DNA of 49,467 bases from Trichothermofontia sp964536415 (GTDB lineage: Bacteria; Cyanobacteriota; Cyanobacteriia; B231), in contig CAZHXN010000025.1 of assembly GCA_964536415.1 (NCBI GenBank), positions 1-49,467 on the forward strand, given 5' to 3'. Positions 27,702-36,000 of this stretch are shown here, in pieces; the stretch's first letter is position 1, and each line of letters starts with the position of its first letter. The notes beneath the pieces are model-generated. The model was given only the letters and a program-made list of their open reading frames with translations, did not search any database and was not told the origin of the DNA. The translations under genes were made by a program, and so were the position numbers.

Positions 27702-28196
27702 ATGCATCCCGCCCCTATCCCTCCGGGTCCTGGTCAAGAATCAGTTTGGGATTATCCTCGTCCAGCCCGTTGGGAGGAGACTGCCCAGGTGATTCGGGTG
27801 GTTTTCGATGGGGTGACGATCGCCCACACTTGCCAGGGGAAACGGGTCTTGGAAACCAGTCATCCGCCCACGTATTATATTCCCGCTGCAGACATCCAGC
27901 TTGATTGTTTGATCGAGACTCCCCGTGTGAGTGTGTGTGAGTGGAAAGGTCGGTGTCGCTACTATGATGTGGTTGTTCAGGGGAAACGGGCCAACTTGGC
28001 CGCTTGGCGCTATTTTGATCCCACCCCTCCCTTTCGGGCTATTCAAGATGCCTATGGCTTTTATGCCAGTCGGATGGATGCCTGTTATGTTGATGATGAA
28101 TTAGTCACACCCCAACCTGGTGACTTTTATGGAGGCTGGATTACCCAAAATATTGTGGGTCCCTTCAAGGGCAGCCCTGGAACCCTAGGGTGGTAG
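27702..28196 (+). CDS. DUF427 domain protein
   Basis: A 164-residue protein of the DUF427 family (beta-tent-like fold, function not established). Visible signatures are SVWDYPRPARWEET, FDGVTIAHTCQGKRVLETSH, PPTYYIPAADIQ, CEWKGRCRYYDVVV and FDPTPPFRAIQDAYGFYASR, then DDELVTPQPGDFYGGWIT. Length and order match cyanobacterial members. It lies 42 bases before the GH19 gene on the same strand, possibly in one transcript, though no functional link is known. Confidence 0.88.
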   Translation: MHPAPIPPGPGQESVWDYPRPARWEETAQVIRVVFDGVTIAHTCQGKRVLETSHPPTYYIPAADIQLDCLIETPRVSVCEWKGRCRYYDVVVQGKRANLAAWRYFDPTPPFRAIQDAYGFYASRMDACYVDDELVTPQPGDFYGGWITQNIVGPFKGSPGTLGW

Positions 28197-28238
28197 GCTA
28201 GGACACGGGTGCAAACGACGATTCCAGGGAGAAGCGCG

Positions 28239-29204
28239 ATGGACGTGAAAGATATCAGAGCCTATCGCCAGATGGGCATCGATCGCCTAGAGCAGTTATT
28301 ACTGGCGGAACCCGAACGGATTCATCGGGCTGATTTCTTTGTCGATACTGCGATTCGCCAATACTCCAATCCCAAACTGCCTGATCGCCCGGTCGGTGCC
28401 AGTCCCTATGTGAGCCTCTATGGATCGGGGGCGGCCATGCGGGATCACCGTCGCGTTGCCCTCGATCGCCTGCAAGAGTTGATCCTGCCTCTGGAGAAAT
28501 TTGAGAGCGTCGATCGGGACATCGACTATTTCATCCGCTTTATTTCAGATCTCCCGCCCCGGCCTGATAAGGTTGATCCCTACGTGCGTCTCTTTGTCCT
28601 GCCCCCGTCCACCCCTGAGCCGGGTAACCTGTTTCCTCCCGTGGGCGGCAGCACTACAGCCAAGGAATATGTCACTGCAAACCAGTTGATTCAAATTGCT
28701 GGGTCTACGGAACTGAGAACTCGAATTGAGTCCCTCACCCCAGGTGTTAATGAAACCTTTGAACGCTATCAAATCAACACACGGCTACGCATGGCCCATT
28801 TTCTGGCCCAAGTCATGCACGAAAGTGGTGGCTTTCGCTGGCTACGGGAAATCTGGGGGCCAACGGACGCCCAACGGGGGTATGAGGGACGACGCGATCT
28901 CGGTAACACCCAACCGGGGGATGGTAAACGATTTATGGGGCGGGGATTAATCCAACTGACGGGACGGGCCAACTACACCGCCTTTTCCAAAGATCTGGGC
29001 GTCGATTTCGTGGCCAATCCCACCCTGGTGGAACAACCGCCCTATGCGGTCATTGTGGCTGGATGGTATTGGGACCGACGCAAGCTGAATACCTGGGCCG
29101 ATCGTGATGATTTAGAAGGCGTGACCTTCCGAGTCAATGGGGGCTACAACGGCCTAGAAGATCGGCGGCGCTACCTCAATCGAGCCAAGGCCGTCTTGAA
29201 ATAA
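28239..29204 (+). CDS. Glycoside hydrolase family 19 (chitinase/lysozyme-like) protein
   Basis: A 321-residue protein. The N-terminal 140 residues are charged and hold two similar helical blocks (YRQMGIDRLEQLLLAEPE and HRRVALDRLQELILPLEK), possibly a repeat for substrate or wall binding. The C-terminal GH19 domain has MAHFLAQVMHESGGFRWLRE with the catalytic glutamate at 195, then GKRFMGRGLIQLTGRANYTA and FRVNGGYNGLEDRRRYLNRA. GH19 enzymes cleave chitin or peptidoglycan glycan chains; in bacteria without chitin these are often phage-type endolysins. No signal peptide is seen, so export would need a holin or another route. The ATG at 28239 follows AGGGAGAAG; an upstream GTG (28209) is less likely. 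Confidence 0.85.
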   Translation: MDVKDIRAYRQMGIDRLEQLLLAEPERIHRADFFVDTAIRQYSNPKLPDRPVGASPYVSLYGSGAAMRDHRRVALDRLQELILPLEKFESVDRDIDYFIRFISDLPPRPDKVDPYVRLFVLPPSTPEPGNLFPPVGGSTTAKEYVTANQLIQIAGSTELRTRIESLTPGVNETFERYQINTRLRMAHFLAQVMHESGGFRWLREIWGPTDAQRGYEGRRDLGNTQPGDGKRFMGRGLIQLTGRANYTAFSKDLGVDFVANPTLVEQPPYAVIVAGWYWDRRKLNTWADRDDLEGVTFRVNGGYNGLEDRRRYLNRAKAVLK

Positions 29205-29239
29205 GCACTCAGCACGCCCGACTCTCCTGAGATTAATGT

Positions 29240-29280
29240 TGAGTTTATGGTGGAGCGCTACGCGCCTCACCATAAACTCA
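29240..29280. terminator. Strong inverted repeat between convergent genes
   Basis: TGAGTTTATGGTG (29240-29252) and CACCATAAACTCA (29268-29280) form a perfect 13 bp stem with a 15-base loop GAGCGCTACGCGCCT. It lies between GH19 (plus) and the small minus-strand gene, where a two-way stop is expected, but there is no T-run, so it could also be a mobile palindrome. Confidence 0.45.
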
Positions 29281-29352
29281 GAAGAAGCGTACCCCTTAAC
29301 TTGTTCCTGAAACCACAGTTTTGCCAATGGCATTTTCACTCAAATTCAGCCC

Positions 29353-29652
29353 CTAAGCGCCTATCCCACTAATGAGCTTAATCCGTAGACATTCCAGATG
29401 GCCTAAATACAGCTTTAAGGCTTGTGCCTCACTCAACGATTCAACGAACTGGATGCGCTTCTCCAGGGGTTCGCGACGAATAGCATACCCCTGACAATCC
29501 AACGGATTGCCCCTCAGTGGGCACTCAAAAATCAACCCATACAGCATGGGCTTGACCGACTTCAATTGGCGAGCCGTTGTGGCCAGTCGATCAATATTTT
29601 CATTGACGCGCTCAATCAGGGCCTTAGTCTGCCGATCGGTGGGATGATCCAA
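29353..29652 (-). CDS. Small cysteine-containing hypothetical protein, TTG start
   Basis: A 99-residue protein not recognised by name. It is helical at the N-terminus (KALIERVNENIDRLATTARQL) and then has FECPLRGNPLDCQGYAIRRE and LYLGHLECLRIKL; the spaced cysteines and histidine could bind a metal. The pattern C-P-x5-P-x-D-C followed by R-x4-R and H-x-x-C resembles small cyanobacterial proteins of unknown role. The only possible start is TTG at 29652, but GAGGAGGT lies about five bases upstream, right after an in-frame TGA, a very good ribosome binding site that supports both the start and the gene. Confidence 0.65.
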   Translation of the reverse strand: MDHPTDRQTKALIERVNENIDRLATTARQLKSVKPMLYGLIFECPLRGNPLDCQGYAIRREPLEKRIQFVESLSEAQALKLYLGHLECLRIKLISGIGA

Positions 29653-30163
29653 CCTACCTCCTCAGGACTGAGTGATCATCACTATTGGTGCTAACAGGTT
29701 ACACCAATGGGTTGTGCAGTTCGCTGTCTGGTTAGGCATACGGTTAATGGATAACCAGCCCCTTACCCCTATTGTACGATTTAGTCGGTTGGGTCAAACA
29801 CAGCGCAACCCAACAAAGTCAGTGCGTGTGTTGGGTCTCGAAACCTCGACGCCAAACAAAAAACTATCATTTTAAGCATGACAGTCCACTAGCTATTTCC
29901 GTCACCTCTGGGCAGTTGCGAAAAACCCATCCCTCGCGCCAAAATTCTCTGCTCTCCTTAGCCCTCGCCCAACAAAAAACAAGTCCTGGGACATTTTGGG
30001 ATACAATTGTGAATTGTAAAGTTCTGTTACTGTCGGGGTCCATAGGATTTTGCCTAAGCACCAACAGGCTGATTAAGGCCCGCAAAAGCCTTTAATTCAG
30101 CACTCAAGCTCAGGAACCTAGTACCCTTGTTAGCAGTAACCTTGTTAGAGAGGAATCGAACAC
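29653..30163. other. Intergenic stretch upstream of sodB
   Basis: No convincing gene. It includes a 'ggttgggtc...caacccaac' repeat (29785-29850), the direct repeat AATTGT (30005 and 30013) with TACAAT nearby (30002-30007) that might be a -10 box, and a GTTAGCAGTAACCTTGTTAG stretch (30129-30148) just before the sodB ribosome binding site GAGAGGAA. Open frames of up to 107 codons in it do not resemble proteins. Confidence 0.55.
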
Positions 30164-30766
30164 ATGGCTTACGAATTACCTCCCCTGCCCTATGACAAGC
30201 AGGCACTGGAGCCTTACATCTCAGCGAGAACTTTAGAATTCCACCACGACAAGCACCATGCGGCTTACGTGAACAATTACAACGCTGCTGTCAAAGACAC
30301 AGAATTGGACAGCCTGCCGCTAGAGACGGTGATGACACAAGTATTTGGTGATCCTGCCAAGGTGGGCCTGTTCAACAATGCAGCCCAGGCCTGGAACCAC
30401 ACCTTCTACTGGTATTGCATGAAGCCCGGTGGGGGTGGTCAGCCGACGGGAGAACTGGCTGCTAAAATTGACGCCGATTTGGGGGGCTACGAGAAGTTCA
30501 AGGAAGCTTTCCTCAGTGCTGGTGGGACCCAATTTGGCAGCGGCTGGGCCTGGTTGGTGTTGGACAACGGCACGCTGAAGGTGACCAAAACCCCCAACGC
30601 CGAAAACCCACAGGTTCATGGTCAAGTTCCCTTGCTGACGATGGATGTGTGGGAACACGCCTACTATCTGGATTATCAGAACAAGCGTCCAGATTACGCC
30701 AAGACCTTTGTGGAAAACCTGATTAACTGGGATTTTGTCGCTGAGCAATATGCTAAGGCAAAGTAG
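30164..30766 (+). CDS. sodB: Iron superoxide dismutase
   Basis: Converts superoxide to oxygen and hydrogen peroxide in the cytosol. The 200-residue product has all four metal ligands: H27 (LEFHHDKHH), H79 (AQAWNHTFYW), D161 and H165 (MDVWEHAYYLDYQNKR). Gln75 in NNAAQAWNH and the FGSGWAWLV stretch mark the iron rather than the manganese type. It has no signal peptide. The ATG at 30164 follows GAGAGGAA. A Rho-independent terminator follows 75 bases after the stop, so it is probably a single-gene transcript. Confidence 0.96.
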   Translation: MAYELPPLPYDKQALEPYISARTLEFHHDKHHAAYVNNYNAAVKDTELDSLPLETVMTQVFGDPAKVGLFNNAAQAWNHTFYWYCMKPGGGGQPTGELAAKIDADLGGYEKFKEAFLSAGGTQFGSGWAWLVLDNGTLKVTKTPNAENPQVHGQVPLLTMDVWEHAYYLDYQNKRPDYAKTFVENLINWDFVAEQYAKAK

Positions 30767-30839
30767 GATTCGAGGGCCTGCGATCGGCGTGAGTTTGTGT
30801 TTGAAGCGCGATCGTGGGCAGCTTTGATCCCGATGATGA

Positions 30840-30876
30840 ACTGGAGCTATCTCTCGCAAGGGTGCTCCAGTTTTTT
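30840..30876 (+). terminator. Rho-independent terminator after sodB
   Basis: ACTGGAGC (30840-30847) pairs with GCTCCAGT (30864-30871), an 8 bp stem, immediately followed by a run of T to 30876. Good classical form on the plus strand, 75 bases after the sodB stop and before the next gene. Confidence 0.8.
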
Positions 30877-30921
30877 GTGATGCCAGTATGCTTAGGAGAC
30901 AGTGAGAACCGGGCGGCAAGG

Positions 30922-32238
30922 ATGCAACTACTTTGTATTAGTAATGGTCATGGCGAAGATGTGATTGCAGTCCGCATCTTGCAAGCACTCCAACACCAGC
31001 CCCAGGCTCCTGAAATCGTCTCCCTTCCCCTAGTGGGTGAGGGGAATGCCTACGCCCAGGCGGGGATTCCCCGAATTGCCCCGACGAAGACGATGCCATC
31101 CGGGGGGTTTATTTATATGGATGGTCGGCAACTGGTCCGGGATCTTCAGGGAGGGCTATTACAACTGACCTGGCACCAACTTCAGGCCGTGCGCCGCTGG
31201 GCGAAGCAGGGAGGATTCATCCTGGCAGTAGGAGATATTGTGCCGCTGCTGTTTGCCTGGTGGAGTGGGGCACCCTATGCGTTTGTAGGAACGGCTAAAT
31301 CGGAGTATTACCTGCGTGATGAAGCCGGTTTGTTACCCCGCCGGACGTGGTTTGAACGGTTAGAAAGCTGGTCAGGGTCTGTTTACTTACCCTGGGAACG
31401 TTGGCTGATGCGCCGTCGCCGTTGTCGTGCGGTCTTCCCACGGGATGCGCTCACGACCATCATTTTGCAACAGTGGGGTATTCCTGCTCTGGATTTGGGT
31501 AACCCGATGATGGATGGCCTGGAGCCGACGGGAAGCCTTGCGATCGACGCTGTTCCCCCCCAGTCCGCCACAACAGCTTCGTCACTCGCAGGCGCTACCG
31601 AGTTGAGTCAACCGCCCCTCACCCTGCTCCTGCTCCCTGGTTCCCGACCACCCGAAGCCTACCGCAATTGGCAGGTGCTGCTACCGGTCATCATGGCCCT
31701 CTGTACAGCGTTCTCCAAACGGCGATCGCTTCGTTTCCTGGCCGCGATCGCCCCGACTTTAGATCTCGAACCCTTTCGGCAAGCGCTCCAGGATCAAGGC
31801 TGGCAAGCACAATCGGTTCCCAACTCAGTCGCGTCTCGCTTTACCTGGAGCGGTAGTTTGTATCCCGCTAGCCTCGACTTAACCCAATCAGCCTTTAATG
31901 ATTGTCTGCACCAAGCTGACTTTGCGATCGCGATGGCCGGAACTGCGACTGAGCAGTTTGTGGGGTTAGGCAAACCCGCCATTACGATCGCGGGGGAAGG
32001 TCCCCAATTTACGCCAGCCTTTGCCGAGGCCCAAAGCCGGCATCTCGGTCCCTCGGTGCGTCTGATTGAGCGGCCAGAGCAGGCCGTCGCGATCGTCCAG
32101 AGCCTATTAGCCGATCCCGATCAACTGCACCTGATCGCGGACAATGGTCGCCGCCGTCTGGGTCCCCCTGGTGCGGCCCAACGGATTGCGGCAACTTTAT
32201 TGGAATGCGAACCGGCCTTATCAGAATCCTCGGCCTGA
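30922..32238 (+). CDS. Lipid-A-disaccharide synthase-related protein (TIGR03492 type)
   Basis: A 438-residue protein related to glycosyltransferase LpxB but belonging to the cyanobacterial/plant-type LpxB-like group. It starts MQLLCISNGHGEDVIAVRIL, with the SNGHGED motif typical of this group, then IVSLPLVGEGNAYAQAGIPR, FVGTAKSEYYLRDEAGLLPR, LLLPGSRPPEAYRNWQVLLP and ADFAIAMAGTATEQFVGLGK (nucleotide-sugar binding region). True lipid A synthesis needs other lpx genes, not present nearby; the role of this group is not established. I use the ATG at 30922; the frame is open from 30814 but that part overlaps the sodB terminator and is unlike the family. Confidence 0.88.
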   Translation: MQLLCISNGHGEDVIAVRILQALQHQPQAPEIVSLPLVGEGNAYAQAGIPRIAPTKTMPSGGFIYMDGRQLVRDLQGGLLQLTWHQLQAVRRWAKQGGFILAVGDIVPLLFAWWSGAPYAFVGTAKSEYYLRDEAGLLPRRTWFERLESWSGSVYLPWERWLMRRRRCRAVFPRDALTTIILQQWGIPALDLGNPMMDGLEPTGSLAIDAVPPQSATTASSLAGATELSQPPLTLLLLPGSRPPEAYRNWQVLLPVIMALCTAFSKRRSLRFLAAIAPTLDLEPFRQALQDQGWQAQSVPNSVASRFTWSGSLYPASLDLTQSAFNDCLHQADFAIAMAGTATEQFVGLGKPAITIAGEGPQFTPAFAEAQSRHLGPSVRLIERPEQAVAIVQSLLADPDQLHLIADNGRRRLGPPGAAQRIAATLLECEPALSESSA

Positions 32239-32520
32239 AGTGGGAGCCAATGATCTCGTCCTAAATTAGGACCAGCAAGCCCCACGCCCCATTCGCTAAA
32301 CAATACCTCAAAGGACAAGACCTCGAAGGACACTTGCTCCCCTTCAGCGAAGAGTCGGAAAAAACGTAAACCACCCGACACCGAACGCCCCCACGGCTGG
32401 ATCTGGGTCCCGACCGCTGCTCACTGAGTTCTAAGCAGCTTCCGGGCCGATCCCCAAGCGGGCTAGTCCGACGCTGAGACGCAGCATTCCTGGGCATTAT
32501 TCCCCTGATGGCCCTGTCCC

Positions 32521-33363
32521 CTAGCGATCGCGCTCGTTTGATTCTTCAGCACTTTGCTGTAGATAGTTACTCAATGCGATCCACTGGGCGATGCTCACAG
32601 CTTCCGCCCGTACTTGGGAGTCAATGCCCAGATCGGTGAGTGCTTGTAACAAGGCTGCCCGATCGACGATCGCATCCAGGTTATTGCGCAACATTTTACG
32701 CTTACTGGCAAAGCCCAGCCGCACTAGGGTATCCAGAAATTGGGGATTCTGGGCGGGGTTGAGCGGGGGTTGGGGTTGCAAACAGACGATCGCCGAATCA
32801 ACCTTGGGTTTGGGGTGAAAGGCACAGGCCGGGACCAAGGCGACCATTTCACAGGTCGAGAGATACTGCACCCGTACCGAGAGGGCACCAAAGGTTTTCG
32901 ACCCCGGTTTAGCACAGAGGCGATCGGCGACTTCTTTCTGCACCAGCAGCACAATGCGCTCAAAGGGGGTGGGATTGGGTTGGGCGATCGTCCCTAGGAG
33001 GTGTTCCAGAATGGGTCCCGTGATGTTGTAGGGAATGTTGGCAACGACCTTATTAGGCGCTTGGAACCGGGGAAAGTCAGTCAGCAGAGCGGGCCAATCG
33101 AGGTTCAGGACATCCCCCTGGAGCAGTAGAAAATTTTCCCGATCCCCCAGTTGTTTCACCAACCGTTGGCACAGATCCCGATCGACTTCGATCGCGACCA
33201 ACGCTGCCACCAGGGGCAACACCCGCCGGGTGAGGATACCGGTACCGGGGCCAATTTCCAAAATGCGATCGTCGGGGGACAGAGCCGCCGCTGCCACAAT
33301 TTGATTGAGTGCTGTCTCACTCCGGAGCCAATGCTGGGCAAAGCGTTTGCGGGGATGGGGCAT
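32521..33363 (-). CDS. rsmA: 16S rRNA (adenine1518/1519-N6)-dimethyltransferase
   Basis: RsmA/KsgA dimethylates two adjacent adenines in the terminal loop of 16S rRNA helix 45 during ribosome maturation. The 280-residue product has KRFAQHWLRSETALNQIVAA, the SAM motif ILEIGPGTGILTRRVL (GPGTG at 38-42), AIEVDRDLCQRL, LLQGDVLNLDW and the catalytic NIPY at 109-112 within VANIPYNITGPILEHLL. The Ser/Glu-rich tail is variable. Its start lies two bases after the stop of the upstream DUF92 gene, so the pair should be co-transcribed. Confidence 0.95.
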   Translation of the reverse strand: MPHPRKRFAQHWLRSETALNQIVAAAALSPDDRILEIGPGTGILTRRVLPLVAALVAIEVDRDLCQRLVKQLGDRENFLLLQGDVLNLDWPALLTDFPRFQAPNKVVANIPYNITGPILEHLLGTIAQPNPTPFERIVLLVQKEVADRLCAKPGSKTFGALSVRVQYLSTCEMVALVPACAFHPKPKVDSAIVCLQPQPPLNPAQNPQFLDTLVRLGFASKRKMLRNNLDAIVDRAALLQALTDLGIDSQVRAEAVSIAQWIALSNYLQQSAEESNERDR

Positions 33364-33365
33364 GG

Positions 33366-34142
33366 TTAGAGGCTACTCCCCATTTGGGATACGAGGAGAC
33401 CTAGAACAATGGCGACCAACGCCCCGATCGTCGTGTTGATCCCATTCACCACTTCATTGGTCAGCCAGGAAAAGCGGTTTTGGAGTGTGGCTCCGATGGC
33501 GCTTTCGAGGCTGGTGGCGACCAAGGCTGCGATCGCGCACAGCACTACCCCGACCCCATCGATCAAGTGAACTGCCCAACCGAGGGCAGCGATCGCCAAC
33601 GAAGCCACGATGCCAGCCAGGGTTCCCTCTAAGCTCACCGCCCCTTCCGTACCCCTAGGCACTGCTTGGAATGTGGTAATTAAAAACGTTCGTTGGCCGT
33701 AGGCTTTGCCCACTTCGCTGGCACAGGTGTCTGAAAGTTTCGTGCTGAAACTCGCCACATAGCCCAATAGCAAGAGGGAAATCGGGATGGGTAAATAGGC
33801 AGGGGGTAATAGCGTCATCAGGGCAAGCACCGTGGCCGTCAGGGCTGATCCCCACACATTTTCCGGTCCCCGTGCGCCCGATCGCGCTTCGGCAATGCCT
33901 GCGGCCTCTTTCGCCGCCAGCCCAATGCGGGTGACGGCTGACCCCACCAGAAAGTAAAACATCACCACGAGATACCCCGGCCAGCCCAAGGTGCCCCAGA
34001 GGAGGACACCGAGTAACCAGGCATGGGCCAGTCCCATCGGTGTCAATAGCTTTTTGGGAGCCAGGATAGCTAGGGGCAGGAGGAGGGAGTTTAATCCCAC
34101 AGCGACGAACCAAGGGTTAAGCGTTGTGAAGAAAGTCGGCAT
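33366..34142 (-). CDS. DUF92/TIGR00297 membrane protein, VTE6 (phytyl-phosphate kinase)-like
   Basis: A 258-residue protein with about six hydrophobic spans and family patterns GLAHAWLLGVLLWGTLGWPG, YFLVGSAVTRIGLAAKEAAG, ARSGARGPENVWGSALTA, SFSTKLSDTCASEVGKAYG and SLEGTLAGIVASLAIAALGW. Plant VTE6 and its cyanobacterial relatives phosphorylate phytyl phosphate from CTP to give phytyl diphosphate for tocopherol and phylloquinone synthesis and chlorophyll turnover. The SDTCASEVGK loop holds the conserved acidic residues expected of this CTP-dependent family. Role is by homology recall. It lies two bases upstream of rsmA. Confidence 0.85.
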   Translation of the reverse strand: MPTFFTTLNPWFVAVGLNSLLLPLAILAPKKLLTPMGLAHAWLLGVLLWGTLGWPGYLVVMFYFLVGSAVTRIGLAAKEAAGIAEARSGARGPENVWGSALTATVLALMTLLPPAYLPIPISLLLLGYVASFSTKLSDTCASEVGKAYGQRTFLITTFQAVPRGTEGAVSLEGTLAGIVASLAIAALGWAVHLIDGVGVVLCAIAALVATSLESAIGATLQNRFSWLTNEVVNGINTTIGALVAIVLGLLVSQMGSSL

Positions 34143-34189
34143 GATGCGTCAGGGAAGCGAGCGATCGGGCTTGACCAGGGGAGACACGG

Positions 34190-34225
34190 CGCGATTCTCC
34201 TGGGGAGACGTGGTGCAAACGGGGT
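34190..34225 (+). repeat. Copy of dispersed GCGATTCTC/GGAGACGC element
   Basis: GCGCGATTCTCCTGGGGAGA then CGTGGTGCAAACGGGG, aligned with the copies at 879 and 38671. Located in the spacer upstream of the hlyD-like gene. Confidence 0.6.
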
Positions 34226-34304
34226 GAGCTAGGAAACGCCTCAGCGGGAACCCTCCTAAGAATATCTGGATTTAGGGGGGATCTTGCCACTCAATTTCAC
34301 AGGT

Positions 34305-34399
34305 TACAGCCTTTGTCGCCTCAGTGAGGGGCAGGCAATTGGCTCCAGTCCCTTGTTCATCAGGTGCTTCTGTTCTTCAGAGACTTGGGAAACGCTGTA
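34305..34399. mobile_element. 95 bp MITE-like element, copy 1
   Basis: This 95-base stretch is about 88-90% identical, without gaps, to 37482-37576. It starts TACAGCCTTT and ends AAACGCTGTA, giving imperfect inverted ends (TACAGC/GCTGTA, with TTT/AAA inside). Reading the outer TA on each side as a target duplication would fit the IS630/Tc1-mariner pattern. It is too short to code for a transposase, so it would be a non-autonomous element. The two copies bracket the hlyD-like, binding-protein and first secreted-repeat genes in the same orientation. Confidence 0.7.
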
Positions 34400-34713
34400 T
34401 AGGTGTCTATAGGCGAACCCGGCACTGGGTTTGACAAGACATCCCCTAGGCATTGAGGTAAGTTACTTGAATACGTGCGAATGGTGATATGTGCGAATAG
34501 CTTTATCTAGGAGGACGGGTTCCCTGTCGAACCACCCGCTCATTATCTGAGTAGAGGTTACCGCCCTATAATGGAGGGCATTGAATAATCATGATTTTTG
34601 GGGCATTAGTTTCAGCGTAGCCAATTTCTGCTTAGCTCAATGCCACTTAGTCCAACCTGCCCAATTCTGTGCTGATCGTGTTCTCAGTCTATCCATTTCG
34701 CCCCTAACTGCCT

Positions 34714-35934
34714 GTGGAAGCAACGCCCACTCAAGCGTCCCGTCCCAACCTCAAGCCGATCGTCCCCTTGGTTCTCGGCGCGATCGTTGTGGGTGTAGGT
34801 GTGACCATGTGGCGAGTGTGGCCACGCCCCGTGGAAACCAGCCTACGGCTCAGCGGGCGCCTAGAGGGTTATCCCACCCAGATAGCAGCACGGGTAGCTG
34901 GTCGCGTTAAGGCGGTGGCAGTGCGCGAGGGGGATGCAGTAACCGCCGGGGCGGTGATTGTCCAGTTAGATGACGATGAACTTCAGGCTCAGATCCGGGG
35001 GGCGGAGGCCCGGTTGCAGGCCGCCCAAACCCAGGTGCAACAGGCTCAACGTCAGATCCAGGTCATCCAGGCCCAGATTGCTGAAGCCGAGTTAGGACGG
35101 GAACAATCCCAAGGGGATACGGCGGGTCGGGTGGCCCAGGCGGAGGCCAATGTGGCAGCAGCAATGGCCCAATTAAGTCAGGCGGAGGCGCAACAGGTGC
35201 AGGCCCAGGCTGAGTTGGATTTGGCTAGGCTCGATCGCGATCGCAGTCAACAACTCGTCCGCCAGGGAGCCATCCCCCAGCAACAGTTCGACCAGGCTCA
35301 AACCCGGTTTAGTACGGCTGAAGCGACGGTGGCTAGTCGTCAGGCGGTGGTGGCAGCGGCTCAACGCCAGGTCAGTGCTGCCCAAGCGGCGCTCACCCAG
35401 GCCAAAACCAGTCGCCTCAACCCGGACATTCGCACGGCCCAAATTACGGCGCTCAACCAACAGTTGGCGGTGGCCCAGTCCCAGGTGCAAACGGCCCAAG
35501 CCGAAGTCGCCAATGCTCAAGCGGCCAAACAGCAACTCCTGGCCCAACGGCAATACCTCAATATTGTCAGTCCCCTGACGGGCGTTGTCGAAACCCGCAG
35601 TGTGGAGCCGGGGGAGGTGGTGACAACGGGCAAGACCGTTATGACCGTGATTGATTTGAACCAGATCTATTTACGCGGGTTTATCCCAGAGGGCGAGATT
35701 GGCAAGGTGCGGGTGGGGCAATCGGCGCAGGTGTTTCTGGACTCGGCTCCCCAGCAGCCACTCGCGGCCACGGTCACGGCGATCGATACCCAGGCGTCGT
35801 TTACGCCGGAAAATATCTATTTCCAGGACGATCGCGTCAAGCAAGTTTTTGGGGTCAAACTCAGTCTGGCCTCGCCGCAGGGGTATGCCAAACCGGGAAT
35901 GCCAGCCGATGCGGTGATTCAAATAGAGAAGTAG
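34714..35934 (+). CDS. HlyD/EmrA-type membrane fusion (adaptor) protein
   Basis: A 406-residue periplasmic adaptor of type I or tripartite exporters. It has an N-terminal membrane anchor (residues about 16-34), a barrel/lipoyl half RLEGYPTQIAARVAGRVKAV, a long Ala/Gln-rich coiled-coil hairpin (about 85-270), the second lipoyl half ASPLTGVVETRSVEPGEVV-like at about 285-305, and the beta-barrel end with FTPENIYFQDDRVKQVFGVK, as in YbhG/YhiI-type proteins. The start is GTG at 34714. No ABC or MFS exporter gene is adjacent, so its partner is elsewhere. It is followed after 66 bases by a solute-binding protein and then by small secreted proteins. Confidence 0.88.
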   Translation: MEATPTQASRPNLKPIVPLVLGAIVVGVGVTMWRVWPRPVETSLRLSGRLEGYPTQIAARVAGRVKAVAVREGDAVTAGAVIVQLDDDELQAQIRGAEARLQAAQTQVQQAQRQIQVIQAQIAEAELGREQSQGDTAGRVAQAEANVAAAMAQLSQAEAQQVQAQAELDLARLDRDRSQQLVRQGAIPQQQFDQAQTRFSTAEATVASRQAVVAAAQRQVSAAQAALTQAKTSRLNPDIRTAQITALNQQLAVAQSQVQTAQAEVANAQAAKQQLLAQRQYLNIVSPLTGVVETRSVEPGEVVTTGKTVMTVIDLNQIYLRGFIPEGEIGKVRVGQSAQVFLDSAPQQPLAATVTAIDTQASFTPENIYFQDDRVKQVFGVKLSLASPQGYAKPGMPADAVIQIEK

Positions 35935-36000
35935 ACTTCAGGCGCTCGCGCAAGGTTCACTCCCCAAGAGATTCACTGGTCTGAGACGATTCTCAACGTC

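Larger units (their letters stand above)
34143..34713. other. Intergenic stretch with two repeat elements
   Basis: No gene is evident on either strand. It separates the divergent DUF92 and HlyD genes and contains a copy of the GCGATTCTC element (34190-34225) and one 95 bp MITE-like element (34305-34399). The stretch 34440-34560 carries no recognisable motif beyond TTGACAAGAC (34430-34439), which could be a -35 box without a clear -10. Confidence 0.6.

Noticed and set aside
29772..30095. Plus-strand open frame of 107 codons upstream of sodB
   Set aside because: It spans a known type of spacer repeat and has no ribosome binding site or family pattern.
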